NCBI RefSeq assembly: GCF_000012885.1
Contig: NC_007498.2
Span: 62,001 to 126,000, forward strand
Direction: 5' to 3'
Origin: Syntrophotalea carbinolica DSM 2380
Lineage (GTDB): Bacteria; Desulfobacterota; Desulfuromonadia; Desulfuromonadales; Syntrophotaleaceae
Length of the DNA stretch: 64,000 nt
Position numbers and translations under genes: made by a program. Under the pieces are notes generated by a model, which worked only from the letters and a program-made list of their open reading frames with translations, did no database searches and had not been told where the DNA came from. Positions within the stretch are counted from its first letter, which is position 1, and every line of letters begins with the position of its first letter. Of the stretch, positions 7,782 through 17,080 are shown in pieces.

Positions 7782-9719
7782 ATGGGTACCAGACCAGACC
7801 AGCGCAGTGTCGATCCGGCCGCTGCGGCAATGCTGAAGATTTCCGATCGCGAGGGGTTCGATACGGCCTGGAGCCGCCTCGAGGCGCAACAGCCGCAGTG
7901 CGGATACGGCCAGCTCGGCACCTGTTGTCGTAACTGCAGCATGGGCCCGTGTCGCATCGACCCGTTGGAGGAAGGTCCCCGTCGCGGGGTCTGCGGCGCC
8001 AATGCCGACACCATGGTGGCGCGCAACCTGGCGCGCATGGCGGCAGCCGGTGCTTCTGCCCATTCCGATCACGGCCGCAAGGTGGCCTTGCTGCTTAAAG
8101 ACGTTGCCAGCGGCCGTAATACCGACTACACCATCTTCAATCCCGACAAACTCATGGTGGTTGCCGCTCGCCTGGGTATTGCCACCGAGGGCCGTGAAAC
8201 GCTGGAGGTTGCAGGGGACGTGGCTGACGTGGCCATCGCCTGTTTCGGTGCCCAGGGTGAAGAGACCATACCTTTTTCCACCAGCTACATGCCTGAAAAG
8301 CGTCTGGAATTGCTCAAAGACCTGGAAGGAACCCTGGCGGAAATGACCGGCGCGCGCATCGGTCTGATGCCGCGCGGCATCGACCGCGAGGTGGTCGACA
8401 TCATGCACCGCACCCATTTTGGCTGCGATGCCGATCCTCTGTCCCTGGTAGCTCAGTCGCTGCGCTGTTCCCTTGGTGACGGTTGGGGAGGTTCCCTGAT
8501 TGCCACCGAATGCCAGGACATCCTTTTCGGGACGCCAACGGTACGCACCATCAAGGCCAACCTCGGCGTGCTCGATACGGACATGGTTAACCTGGTGGTG
8601 CACGGTCATGAGCCGGTGCTGTCGGAAAAGGTGCTGGAGTGGGCGCGTTCCCCGGAGATGACCGAGGCGGCCAGGGCCGTCGGCGCCAAAGGGGTCAATG
8701 TCGTCGGTCTATGCTGTACCGGCAACGAACTTCTTATGCGTCAGGGGGTCAACGTCGCCGGCAATCTGTTGCATAGCGAGTTGGCCATCATGACCGGCGC
8801 GGTGGAGGCCATGGTGGTCGACGTGCAGTGTATTTTTCCGTCGCTGGCCGATTTGTCGTCCTGTTTCCACACCCGTTTCATCACCACCAGCGAGCAGACC
8901 AATATTCCGGGGGCTTTGCATATCCAGTTCGAAGAGCATGACGCCAACGCCATCGCCAGGCGCATCGTCCAGACCGCCATCGATGCTTTTCCCGGCCGCA
9001 ATGCCGCCAAGGTGTATATCCCGCAGGAGACCGAAGAGGCCATGGTCGGCTTTTCCGTCGAGCAGATCCTGGCGGCGCTGGGCGGCACCCCCGATCCGCT
9101 GGTGGAGGTGATCGCCAACGGTACCATCAAGGGTGTGGTCGGTATCGTCGGCTGCAACAACGCCAAGGTGCAGCAGGACTTTTTCCACTTGTCGCTGACC
9201 CGCGAACTGATCAAACGCGATATCCTGGTGCTCGGCACCGGGTGTTGGGCCATTGCCGCCGCCAAAGCCGGGCTGATGAACCTCGACGCGCAGCAGCAGG
9301 CAGGCCCGGGGCTGAAAGCGGTGTGCGAACAGCTCGGCATCCCGCCGGTACTGCACATGGGCTCCTGCGTCGACTGTTCGCGTATGCTGGTGCTGACCGG
9401 TGCGCTGGCCGACCATCTGGGGGTCGATACCGCTGCCCTGCCGGTGGTCGGTTCGGCGCCGGAATGGACCACCGAAAAGGCCGTCGCCATCGGCTCCTAC
9501 TTCGTCGGCAGCGGTCTGCCGGTGCATCTGTGGCCGGTGCCGCCGATCCTCGGTTCGCCGGTGGTGACCAAGATTCTCACCGAATCGGCCAAGGACCTGC
9601 TCGGCGGTTATTTCTTCGTCGAAGAGGACCCGGTCGCGACCGCCGATCGCATGGAGGCGATCATCATGGAAAAACGGGTCGGCCTGGGATTGGAAAAGGA
9701 GGCGACATGCAACAGCTAA
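7782..9719 (+). CDS. cooS: Anaerobic Ni-Fe carbon monoxide dehydrogenase, catalytic subunit
   Basis: Oxidises CO with water to CO2, protons and two electrons (reversible). The 645 residues match monofunctional CooS. Cluster D and B cysteines are at 40, 48, 49, 52, 57 and 71. C-cluster ligands are recognisable in order: His in VVHGHEP, Cys in LCCTGNEL, Cys in DVQCIFPS, Cys in VGCNN, Cys in GTGCWAI and Cys in MGSCVDCSR. AAAAGGAG precedes the ATG. It is the first gene of a tight operon with cooC, cooF, an FAD oxidoreductase and nikMN. No energy-converting hydrogenase or acetyl-CoA synthase gene is nearby, so electrons probably go to the oxidoreductase. Confidence 0.97.
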   Translation: MGTRPDQRSVDPAAAAMLKISDREGFDTAWSRLEAQQPQCGYGQLGTCCRNCSMGPCRIDPLEEGPRRGVCGANADTMVARNLARMAAAGASAHSDHGRKVALLLKDVASGRNTDYTIFNPDKLMVVAARLGIATEGRETLEVAGDVADVAIACFGAQGEETIPFSTSYMPEKRLELLKDLEGTLAEMTGARIGLMPRGIDREVVDIMHRTHFGCDADPLSLVAQSLRCSLGDGWGGSLIATECQDILFGTPTVRTIKANLGVLDTDMVNLVVHGHEPVLSEKVLEWARSPEMTEAARAVGAKGVNVVGLCCTGNELLMRQGVNVAGNLLHSELAIMTGAVEAMVVDVQCIFPSLADLSSCFHTRFITTSEQTNIPGALHIQFEEHDANAIARRIVQTAIDAFPGRNAAKVYIPQETEEAMVGFSVEQILAALGGTPDPLVEVIANGTIKGVVGIVGCNNAKVQQDFFHLSLTRELIKRDILVLGTGCWAIAAAKAGLMNLDAQQQAGPGLKAVCEQLGIPPVLHMGSCVDCSRMLVLTGALADHLGVDTAALPVVGSAPEWTTEKAVAIGSYFVGSGLPVHLWPVPPILGSPVVTKILTESAKDLLGGYFFVEEDPVATADRMEAIIMEKRVGLGLEKEATCNS

Positions 9720-10579
9720 ACGGTTTCCGTGTCGTTATCACCGGCAAGGGCGGTGTGGGTAAAACGACTCTGACCAGCTGCCTGTCGCGCCTGCTCGGGC
9801 AGCGCGGCATCAAGGTGCTGGCGGCCGATGAGGATCCGCAGATGAACCTGCCGTATGCTCTCGGCATGCCGCCGCAGCAGGCGGCCGCTATCGTGCCGCT
9901 GAGTCAGAATCCCGATTATATCGAGGAAAAGACCGGGGCGCGGCCGGGCAAATCCTTCGGTGCTTTGTTTCGGCTCAATCCGGTGGTCGATGATGTGGTT
10001 GAACGGTTTGGCGTGCGCATCGATGACCATCTCGATCTGCTGGTGATGGGGACCGTGGTGCAGGCGGCGGCCGGTTGTCTGTGTTCGGAGAATGTGCTGC
10101 TCGATTCGGTGCTGAATTACCTGGCCCTGCGCAACGAGGAGGCCATCCTGCTGGATACCCAGGCCGGAGTGGAACACTTCGGCCGCGCCCTGGCCAAGGG
10201 GTTTTCCCAGTGCCTGGTGGTCAGCGATCTGTCCTTCAACGCCCTGGCTGTGGCCCGCCATGCTGCCGAACTGGCCCGCCAGCTGGGTATCGCCCGCATT
10301 CACCTGGTGGTCAACCGTTATCGGGATGAAGCCAAGGACAAGCTGCAGCGGTTCGCCGAGGCGACGGGCACCGACACGGCGCAGCTGTTCGATGTCATCC
10401 ATACCCTGCCCGGTGAGCCGCGCTTTGAAGAATTGGAGCCGGATGTCACCCGTATTCTCGGCCAAGACAGTGCCTATGTGACCGGGTTGCAGGCACTGGC
10501 CGACGATATGGTGGCCTTCGAGAAGCAGCGGCAGGAGCAATCTGTCACGGCTTCGGTCAGCGAGGAGAGCGCAACATGA
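9707..10579 (+). CDS. cooC: CODH nickel-insertion ATPase CooC
   Basis: MinD/SIMIBI-class ATPase needed for nickel insertion into the CODH C-cluster. Residues 13-21 form the deviant Walker A GKGGVGKTT. The CxC pair in AAGCLCSENVLL is the dimer-interface metal site of the family. LLDTQAGVEHFGR gives the switch region, and HLVVNRYRD is also typical. The start ATG overlaps the last codons of cooS and has AAAAGGAGG upstream, so the two are translationally coupled. 290 residues. The frame is open further upstream inside cooS, but only this start gives a CooC N-terminus. Confidence 0.95.
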   Translation: MQQLNGFRVVITGKGGVGKTTLTSCLSRLLGQRGIKVLAADEDPQMNLPYALGMPPQQAAAIVPLSQNPDYIEEKTGARPGKSFGALFRLNPVVDDVVERFGVRIDDHLDLLVMGTVVQAAAGCLCSENVLLDSVLNYLALRNEEAILLDTQAGVEHFGRALAKGFSQCLVVSDLSFNALAVARHAAELARQLGIARIHLVVNRYRDEAKDKLQRFAEATGTDTAQLFDVIHTLPGEPRFEELEPDVTRILGQDSAYVTGLQALADDMVAFEKQRQEQSVTASVSEESAT

Positions 10580-11172
10580 AAAAGATCTTTGTCGATTACC
10601 GCAAATGCGTAGCCTGCAAGGCGTGCGAAACGGCCTGTGCGGTGGCTCATCATCCCAGCGGCAGCCTTTTCGGATTGGTGGGCGATGCTCGCACCCAGGT
10701 GAATATACGCGTGCTGGGAGTGGAGCATGAGGCGTTTCCGGTTTCCTGCCGTCATTGCGATCCGGCCGCCTGCTTGAGTGCCTGTCCGGCGGGAGCCATC
10801 ACCCGCGATCCGGAGACCGACGCGGTGGTACAGAACCCGGAAAAATGCCAGGCTTGTGCCATGTGCGCCATGGTCTGCCCCTTCGACGCCATTTCCTTCA
10901 AGCATACCCATCGTGCTTTGCCGGGCCGTGAGGTGGCCTACAAATGCGATCTGTGTCACGAGCGACTGGCGCAAGGCGAAGAGCCGGCCTGCGTGCAGGC
11001 ATGCCATTCCGGTGCGCTGGTGTTCCAGGACAGTGAGCCGCAGCGCCAAAGCCGGGCCGTCGCCAGCCTCAAGGTGTACCTGCTTGGGGAAGGCGAGGAG
11101 CCGCCCCTGTTTTCGATGTACCGGGAGTTGCGCCGTAAAACATTTGCCCGGCGCAGGATGGAAAAATCATGA
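10576..11172 (+). CDS. cooF: CooF-type four-cluster ferredoxin, CODH electron carrier
   Basis: Iron-sulfur protein of 198 residues that takes electrons from CooS. Four cysteine groups are visible: CVACKACETAC, CRHCDPAACLSACPAGAI, CQACAMCAMVCPF and CDLCHERLA...PACVQACHSGAL, the HycB/CooF arrangement for four 4Fe-4S clusters. It overlaps cooC by ATGA, and its own stop overlaps the next start in the same way. Confidence 0.93.
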   Translation: MKKIFVDYRKCVACKACETACAVAHHPSGSLFGLVGDARTQVNIRVLGVEHEAFPVSCRHCDPAACLSACPAGAITRDPETDAVVQNPEKCQACAMCAMVCPFDAISFKHTHRALPGREVAYKCDLCHERLAQGEEPACVQACHSGALVFQDSEPQRQSRAVASLKVYLLGEGEEPPLFSMYRELRRKTFARRRMEKS

Positions 11173-12404
11173 AAATCGTAACCGTCGGAACCGGCATGGC
11201 GGCAGCCGAATTTGTCCAGCAACTGCGTCAGGGCGGCTTTGCCGGTGAGATCGTGATGTGCAGCGATGAGCCCCATGCGCCTTATTCTCCCTGCGTGATC
11301 CCTTATCTGCTGGCCGGCGAGCCTGCAGACAATGTGTACTGGAAGGGGCGCGATTTTTACGCGCGTTACCAGGTTACACCTCGTCTCGGCGAAAAGGTGG
11401 TGGAGATCGATCGGGAGGCCGGCCTGCTGCGTACGGCGAGTGGGCGTATCGAGAATTACGACCGGCTGTTTTACGCCGCCGGCAGTCGCAGCTGGTTTCC
11501 GCGCCCCGAATGGCTTGAGGCCGAAGGGGTTTTCGGTTTCAAAACCCTCTCTGACATGCAGTCCATCGACCGCTATATCGGCGAGCATGGCGTGCAGCGG
11601 GCGGTGGTGGTCGGCGGTGGCTTCATCGGCGTCGATGCGGCCCTGGCGTTGCGCCATCGCGGTCTGCAGGTCAGCCTGGTGCATTGCCATGAACGCCTGC
11701 TGGAGCGTATGACGGACGCCGATGGCGGGCGTTTCGCCACCGATAAGCTACAACAGCGTAGCGGCATTGCATTTTATATGCAGTCCGAGGTCGAGGCCCT
11801 GGACTGCAACGGCGGGCAGCTGCAACGTGTGTGGCTGCAAAATGGCACAGCCCTGGAGACCCAGCTGTTGATTGTCGCCACCGGCTTTGTACCCAATTCC
11901 GCTCTTTTGAGTGGTCGTGAGGAAGGGATCGCCGTCGGTGACGACCTGCTGGCCGATCCGCGCATTCTGGTGGCCGGCGATGTGGCGGTGACCCGGCACG
12001 CCATAGACGGTCCCGACGGGCTTTACGCTACGGCCCCCAATGCCATCGCCCAGGCGCGAGTGGCCGCTGCCAATATTCTGGGCGGCGTCGAACGTTATGC
12101 CGGATCCCTGAATGCCAACGTGCTGCGTAAGCATATCGACTTTCCGGTGGTTTCGGCCGGCCGGTTCGAGGGGGAAAGCGTTACCTTCAGCAATGACCGT
12201 TTGTTTCGGCGCGTATATCTGTGCGACGATCGTATCAACGGCTATATTCTGGTAGGCGATACCCGCCTGGCGGGCTACATCTATGATCTTTATGTCTCGC
12301 GTCAGCCGGTTGCCGATAAGATCCAGGGCATCCTTGCGGATATTCGGGGGGAAAGTTACTATCGATCCCTTATGGGGCTGGCGCCTGTCGCGCCTGCTTG
12401 CTAA
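11169..12404 (+). CDS. FAD/NAD(P)-dependent oxidoreductase of the CODH operon
   Basis: Pyridine nucleotide-disulfide oxidoreductase-fold flavoprotein of 411 residues. An FAD dinucleotide site begins the protein (VGTGMAAAEF), a second Rossmann motif VVVGGGFIGVDAALALRHRG binds NAD(P)H, and ILVAGDVAV is the distal FAD motif. There is no redox-active CxxxxC pair in the first domain, so it is of the NADH oxidase/rubredoxin reductase type. It overlaps cooF by four bases. The cooS-cooF-flavoprotein arrangement is known in several anaerobes and suggests CO oxidation linked to NAD(P)H formation or to oxidant removal; which of these applies is inference. Confidence 0.9.
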   Translation: MKIVTVGTGMAAAEFVQQLRQGGFAGEIVMCSDEPHAPYSPCVIPYLLAGEPADNVYWKGRDFYARYQVTPRLGEKVVEIDREAGLLRTASGRIENYDRLFYAAGSRSWFPRPEWLEAEGVFGFKTLSDMQSIDRYIGEHGVQRAVVVGGGFIGVDAALALRHRGLQVSLVHCHERLLERMTDADGGRFATDKLQQRSGIAFYMQSEVEALDCNGGQLQRVWLQNGTALETQLLIVATGFVPNSALLSGREEGIAVGDDLLADPRILVAGDVAVTRHAIDGPDGLYATAPNAIAQARVAAANILGGVERYAGSLNANVLRKHIDFPVVSAGRFEGESVTFSNDRLFRRVYLCDDRINGYILVGDTRLAGYIYDLYVSRQPVADKIQGILADIRGESYYRSLMGLAPVAPAC

Positions 12405-12464
12405 AATTTAACCTCATAACCGTTTTTGCGGCGGTTGTTTGTCAACGAAATGAAGGAGGAACAG

Positions 12465-13370
12465 ATGCATATCCCCGATCAAATGCTTCAGGGTGCGGTG
12501 TGTCCGGTAACGGCGGCTGTCGGCCTGGTCGGTGTCACGGTGGCGGTTGCGGCAGCGTTTCGCACCAAGCACAAACCTGGCGTGGGGCGTTTCGCCGCTG
12601 TAGCGGCTCTGATTTTTGCCGCCCAGATGATGAATTTCCCCATTACCGACGGCACTTCCGGGCATCTGCTCGGCGGCGCGTTGGCGGTCGGCCTGCTCGG
12701 CACGCCTTACGCTGTGTTGGCCATGACTCTGGTGGTGTCGCTGCAGGCTCTGGTGTTCGGTGACGGCGGCGTCATGGCCCTGGGTGCCAACCTGGTCAAC
12801 ATGGCTCTGATCGCGGTCGCGGCCAGCGCCATGGTTCGAAGCCTGCTGCGCCGGCGGTTAGAAGAGACGCTGTGGCGTCGTAGCCTGATGTATGGGGTTG
12901 CCGGATGGCTGTCGGTGATGCTGGCGTCTCTGGCCGTATCTGTGGAACTGGCCTCGTCCGGAACCGTTGCTTTGGGTACCGTCAGCGCTGCCATGCTCAG
13001 CGTGCATGCCTTGATCGGCGTCGGCGAAGGACTGATTACCGCCGTGGTCTTTGCTCTGCTGGCTCCGCGTTCGGCACGGAGCATTCTCGGTGGTCGCTCC
13101 GTGGCACTGCCGTTATCGGTGGCGTGCGCCACGGCATTGCTGTTCAGCCCCCTGGCCAGCAGCCTGCCGGACGGACTGGAAAGGGTCGCGGAAGGTATGC
13201 ACCTTTTGCCTGCCGCAGACGGGGCCTTCTGGTCTCCCGTAGTGGGTTATCAGATTGCCGCCCTTGGGCACCAGGGCCTTGCCACCGGGTTGGCCGGCCT
13301 TATCGGGGTGATGCTGACCTTTGCGTTGGCCTGGCTGGTGGCGCGACCTCTGCAGCCGAATCTCGGCTGA
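12465..13370 (+). CDS. nikMN: Nickel ECF-type transporter NikMN fusion (CbiM/NikM with PDGLE domain)
   Basis: Integral membrane metal-uptake component of 301 residues. The start is the ATG at 12465, behind GAAGGAGGAA, giving the N-terminus MHIPD, where His2 is the known metal ligand of NikM/CbiM. Several hydrophobic helices follow (FAAQMMNFPITDGTSGH is the family signature). The C-terminal part contains SSLPDGLERVAEG, the PDGLE signature of NikN/CbiN. Neither an ATPase (NikO) nor a T-component (NikQ) is beside it. As the last gene of the CODH operon it most likely brings nickel for CooS; cobalt is the alternative. Confidence 0.88.
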   Translation: MHIPDQMLQGAVCPVTAAVGLVGVTVAVAAAFRTKHKPGVGRFAAVAALIFAAQMMNFPITDGTSGHLLGGALAVGLLGTPYAVLAMTLVVSLQALVFGDGGVMALGANLVNMALIAVAASAMVRSLLRRRLEETLWRRSLMYGVAGWLSVMLASLAVSVELASSGTVALGTVSAAMLSVHALIGVGEGLITAVVFALLAPRSARSILGGRSVALPLSVACATALLFSPLASSLPDGLERVAEGMHLLPAADGAFWSPVVGYQIAALGHQGLATGLAGLIGVMLTFALAWLVARPLQPNLG

Positions 13371-13400
13371 CCCGGTTTTTTAAAGCGACACATCCTCAAG

Positions 13401-13440
13401 CGGGGTTTCGCCGTCACGACGGTAAATCCCGTTTTTTTTT
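13401..13440 (+). terminator. Strong terminator of the CODH operon
   Basis: CGGGGTTT pairs with AAATCCCG and the inner GCCGT with ACGGT. A run of T follows at once. It lies 30 bases after the nikMN stop. Confidence 0.92.
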
Positions 13441-13571
13441 GGTGCGGAGCCAGACCCGCCGGGTTGTACGGTACAATACACTCAGTGCGGGTTATCCAAC
13501 AGACTTCGCCACGCATCCGTCGGAGGGAGAGCAACGGCTCTGCGGATCCTCTGCGTGGCAAGGGAGGAGAT

Positions 13572-15734
13572 ATGCAGGTCGACGGCATTTTTCTGGAGAC
13601 ATCTCTGGTTCTGGCGGCCAGCGCTGCAGTCGGGGCCGTAAGCCAAAAATTGCGTCAGCCGCTGATCGTGGCTTTCATCGCGGTCGGCATCCTGGTCGGA
13701 CCGCTGGGGTTGAATCTCTGGCAGGCCGATCGGCAGCACGAGTTGCTGGCCACGTTGGGCATTGCCCTGCTGTTGTTTGTGGTGGGCCTCAAGCTCGATG
13801 TGAAGCTGATCCGCAGCACCGGTCCGGCAGCCCTGGCGATCGGCAGCGGGCAGATCGGCCTGACTTTCGGCCTCGGCTATGTGTTGGCGTGGGGGCTTGG
13901 TTTTGGGCGGTTGCAAGCTTTTTACATGGCCGCGGCCATGACTTTTTCCAGTACCGTCATCATAGTTAAGCTGTTGTCGGACAAACGTGAGATCGATGCG
14001 CTGCACGGTAAAATCGATCTGGGCGTGCTCATTGTGCAGGATCTGGCAGTCATTCTGGCGATGATCGCGCTGACCGCCTGGAGCAGCGGCAGCGAAGGCG
14101 GGCTTGTGCGCGACGGTGTGCTGGTACTGCTCAAGGGCGGTCTGTTTATCGGCCTGACGGCGCTATTGATGCGCTATGTACTGCCCGGCCTGCTGGCGCG
14201 TCTGGCCCGTTCCCAGGAGTTGCTGCTGCTGTTTGCCATAGGCTATGCGGCGTTGTGGTCGGCGCTCTCCCAACAACTCAAGCTCAGTCTGGAAGTCGGT
14301 GCTTTTCTGGCCGGCATCTCGCTGGCGTCGACGGCTTTCCGTGAGGTGCTGGCGGCGCGGCTGGTGACGTTGCGCGATTTTCTGCTGCTGTTTTTCTTTA
14401 TCTCCCTCGGTTCTCATCTGGAGTTATCCTTGAGCGGCCGTCAATGGCTCACCGTGCTGGTTTTGACCCTGTTTGTCCTGCTTGTCAAACCGTTGTTGGT
14501 GGCGGGCATCATGGGGGGCATGGGATACGGCAAGCGCACCGGGTTTCTGGCCGGCATTTGCCTGGGACAGATATCCGAATTTTCCCTTATCCTGGGAGCG
14601 CTGGGCATGCAGTTCGGGCATCTCGACCAAAATATTCTGGGCATGCTCACCCTGATGGGAGTGATCACCATCGGTGTATCGAGTTATCTGATTCTGGATA
14701 GCCGCCGGCTCTATGACCGGCTGACCCCGTATCTGGGCTTTCTGCAGCGTCGTCAACCTTACCGGGAGGCGATGGCGGACTCCGGAGACACCGAGGCGCC
14801 GGTGGATGTGATTCTGTTCGGGTTGGGCAATTTCGGCAGTCATATCGCCATGAATCTGCAGGCGCGTCCCAAAACCCTGCTCGGGGTCGATTTCAATCCG
14901 GAAGTGGTACAAAAAGCTGCGGCCGAAGGGCTGCGGGTCCGCTACGGCGATGCCACCGATGAGCAGACTCTCGATCACCTGCCCCTGAACCAGGTGCCAT
15001 GGGTGGTCAGTGCGATGCCCGGTGCCGGACCCAACATGGCTCTACTCGAGGCTCTTAAAAGCCGCGAATTCAAGGGAAAAATCGTGTTGACGGCACAGAA
15101 TGCCGAACAGGAAGAGGCGTTTCGCCTGGCCGGTGCCGACCGCGTACTGTGGCCCAACCTGGATGCCGCGGAGCAGGCTGTGGATTTGCTGTCCACCGCC
15201 CGGGAGGCGATTTTCGATCAGGCGCCCTGGCCCATGACATTGGAGGAGGTTCGCCTGCGCCCCGGTTCTGTGGCCGGCGGCAAGAAACTTGGGGAACTGG
15301 CTTTGCGTGCGCAAACCGGCGCCACTTTGGTGGCGGTCGATCGTTCGGGGCAGAGCTATTTCGATCCCGATGCCGAGTTTATGCTGTTGCCCGGTGACCG
15401 TCTGGTGCTGCTCGGCAGCCGCGATAGCCTGGCGCAGGCCGAGGAATTGTTGGCGCCGCGCAGGCCGCCGGCTGCGGATGGCAAGGCGGGGTTTCAAATC
15501 GGCGAAGTCGGTTTCCCCGAGGACTCCGGCTGGGTCGGTCATACGCTGGCCGCTCTCGATTTACGACACCGTATCGGGCTGTCGGTGATCGGCATTCGGC
15601 GCGGGGATCAACGCATCGTTTCCCCGCCGCCGGATACGGTGTTGCAGGCTGGCGATGTGCTGGTGGTGCTGGGTCGCCCCGGTTCCATCGAGGCTTGCAG
15701 GACCTGCATCCCGCAAGCCTCCGGCGGCCACTGA
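13572..15734 (+). CDS. CPA2-family cation:proton antiporter with RCK domains (Kef/YbaL-like)
   Basis: Membrane antiporter of 720 residues. The first 400 carry about twelve hydrophobic helices of the Na+/H+ exchanger type (GILVGPLGLNLW, LALLLFVVGLKLDVKL, AAAMTFSSTVIIVKLLSD). A TrkA-N/RCK NAD-binding domain starts near 415 (VILFGLGNFGSHIAMNL). Two TrkA-C domains follow, near 545-620 and 640-715. Potassium or sodium export under electrophile, osmotic or pH stress is the usual role. ATG 13572 has GGGAGGAGA in front; the frame upstream lacks a ribosome site. It stands alone. Confidence 0.92.
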   Translation: MQVDGIFLETSLVLAASAAVGAVSQKLRQPLIVAFIAVGILVGPLGLNLWQADRQHELLATLGIALLLFVVGLKLDVKLIRSTGPAALAIGSGQIGLTFGLGYVLAWGLGFGRLQAFYMAAAMTFSSTVIIVKLLSDKREIDALHGKIDLGVLIVQDLAVILAMIALTAWSSGSEGGLVRDGVLVLLKGGLFIGLTALLMRYVLPGLLARLARSQELLLLFAIGYAALWSALSQQLKLSLEVGAFLAGISLASTAFREVLAARLVTLRDFLLLFFFISLGSHLELSLSGRQWLTVLVLTLFVLLVKPLLVAGIMGGMGYGKRTGFLAGICLGQISEFSLILGALGMQFGHLDQNILGMLTLMGVITIGVSSYLILDSRRLYDRLTPYLGFLQRRQPYREAMADSGDTEAPVDVILFGLGNFGSHIAMNLQARPKTLLGVDFNPEVVQKAAAEGLRVRYGDATDEQTLDHLPLNQVPWVVSAMPGAGPNMALLEALKSREFKGKIVLTAQNAEQEEAFRLAGADRVLWPNLDAAEQAVDLLSTAREAIFDQAPWPMTLEEVRLRPGSVAGGKKLGELALRAQTGATLVAVDRSGQSYFDPDAEFMLLPGDRLVLLGSRDSLAQAEELLAPRRPPAADGKAGFQIGEVGFPEDSGWVGHTLAALDLRHRIGLSVIGIRRGDQRIVSPPPDTVLQAGDVLVVLGRPGSIEACRTCIPQASGGH

Positions 15735-15776
15735 TCCGGCGAAGAGCTAAGCCGGTACCCTCAATCGGTGCACGGG

Positions 15777-15950
15777 TCAGGCGTCGGCACGCCGTTCGGG
15801 AATATGCTGCAGTTGTGAAGAACGAACGCAGCAAGAGGTCGGGGGGATGGCGGCATGCTTTGACAGTTCTTCTTCACAGATGGGGCAGGGTTTCGGGGGA
15901 TATGCATCCGTCAGGCTGTAGCGGCCGCACAAGGGGCAGATCTCGATCAT
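15777..15950 (-). CDS. Small zinc-ribbon-like protein
   Basis: 57-residue protein beginning MIEICPLCGRYSLTD and continuing PPKPCPICEEEL: two CPxC knuckles that would bind one zinc. The C-terminal part (SCCVRSSQLQH) is not recognised. GGAG lies six bases before the ATG, and the gene follows its upstream neighbour by 22 bases, so the two form a small operon. Its function is unknown. Confidence 0.7.
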   Translation of the reverse strand: MIEICPLCGRYSLTDAYPPKPCPICEEELSKHAAIPPTSCCVRSSQLQHIPERRADA

Positions 15951-15972
15951 GGCTAACTCCTTTGCTGGTGCA

Positions 15973-16182
15973 TTATGGATCCGATTCATCGACCGGCTGG
16001 TATTGGCGCTCGAAGTCTTCTGCTTTGCATGGAAACGTACGCCCCTCCGGGTCCACGCACAGGTAGTCGCCCGGATAGACGACATAAAGCCCCTGGTGCC
16101 CATTTTCGGCGGGGGCGATGACGGTTCGCCGTTGAACCCGGTGGGCTTCTATGAGGGTAGGAATGCTACGAAAACGGGCCAT
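15973..16182 (-). CDS. Small conserved-type protein, PGDYLC...FPCKAEDFE signature
   Basis: 69 residues. The C-terminal half, YPGDYLCVDPEGRTFPCKAEDFERQY, resembles small phage-associated proteins with the pattern PGDW-G-YPCKPDIFE, which may mean an old prophage origin. The N-terminus MARFRSIPTLIEAHRV fits the same pattern. GGAGGATTC lies before the ATG. It is co-oriented and nearly contiguous with the zinc-ribbon gene. Confidence 0.65.
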   Translation of the reverse strand: MARFRSIPTLIEAHRVQRRTVIAPAENGHQGLYVVYPGDYLCVDPEGRTFPCKAEDFERQYQPVDESDP

Positions 16183-16390
16183 GAATCCTCCTTACGGGTA
16201 ACGATGCCATCCAACCGCAGAGCTGTTTGTCGCCGGTGAGCCCAGGGTTAAAAGACGATTAAGCCGCGATTTCAGGGAGGTTCGAGGGGGGATGTCCCGT
16301 CAGGCGAAAATCCAAAGGAAGAAGACGGAATCGATCGGGGAACCTGTCATGATCAAACAGGAGAGGCTGCTCAACGCAGGGAGGCCAGGC

Positions 16391-17017
16391 ATGAAACGTA
16401 ATATCGAGCAATGGCGAAAGCTTTGGTTGGTTTTGCTGGCGGGCGTGTTGAGCGGGTGCGTGGCGGCGCCTAAAAACGCCTTGTTTGTCGATGCCGGGGC
16501 GTGGCCGGCGACGGCAGGCAGCGTGGCACTGGTCGGGGTGTCTTTCGATGAGCGCTATCGCCCCTTGCCTCAAAGCGGCCTGGACGGGCAACTTTTGGGG
16601 CAGTTGCGACGCGTATTGGAAAGAAAGGGCTATTTGGTGGCTGAGACGCTCCAGCCGCATCGTCCGGAGCGCCAGGTTTTAACCTCCGTTCCGGCTGCGG
16701 AGCTGGCGGCCAGGGTGGCGGCACCGGTCGATCTGGTGCTTGCGGTGCATGTCGACTTCCTGTTCAGCAGCGCCACCTACAGCGAGAGCAATCCGCCGCC
16801 GGAGTTCGAGATCGCTGCCGAAGCCCGGCTTGTGGATGCCAAAGCGGTGCGTGACCTGTGGCGCGATCGAGGCCATGCGCTGGCGGGGGGGGCTGCGGCC
16901 ATGCCGCTGCGCAATCCGGATTATGACCGCATGCGGGGTCTGGCGGAGCTGGCGAACGATCTGTTCTTGACCCTGCCCGACGCCGGTCAGCAACCGGGGG
17001 TGTCATCGGTGGAATAA
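16391..17017 (+). CDS. Predicted outer-membrane lipoprotein
   Basis: 208 residues from the ATG at 16391 (GGAGG eleven bases upstream). A lipoprotein signal peptide ends in LLAGVLSGC, with the lipidated Cys at about residue 23. The mature part has ALVGVSFDERYRPLPQSGLDGQLLGQLRRVLERKGY, which suggests a mixed alpha/beta periplasmic domain like those of DUF799/DUF4136-type lipoproteins, and ends with a disordered tail. No function can be assigned. The longer frame upstream lacks a ribosome site. Confidence 0.75.
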   Translation: MKRNIEQWRKLWLVLLAGVLSGCVAAPKNALFVDAGAWPATAGSVALVGVSFDERYRPLPQSGLDGQLLGQLRRVLERKGYLVAETLQPHRPERQVLTSVPAAELAARVAAPVDLVLAVHVDFLFSSATYSESNPPPEFEIAAEARLVDAKAVRDLWRDRGHALAGGAAAMPLRNPDYDRMRGLAELANDLFLTLPDAGQQPGVSSVE

Positions 17018-17080
17018 GTGTGGTGGCGAGAGTGGGGGAAACTTAAGGCAAAACAAGGCAAAACAAAACAAAAAACCTTT

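Noticed and set aside
12905-13969. Long plus-strand frame running across nikMN into the antiporter gene
   Set aside because: It overlaps two well-supported genes and the terminator between them; not coding.
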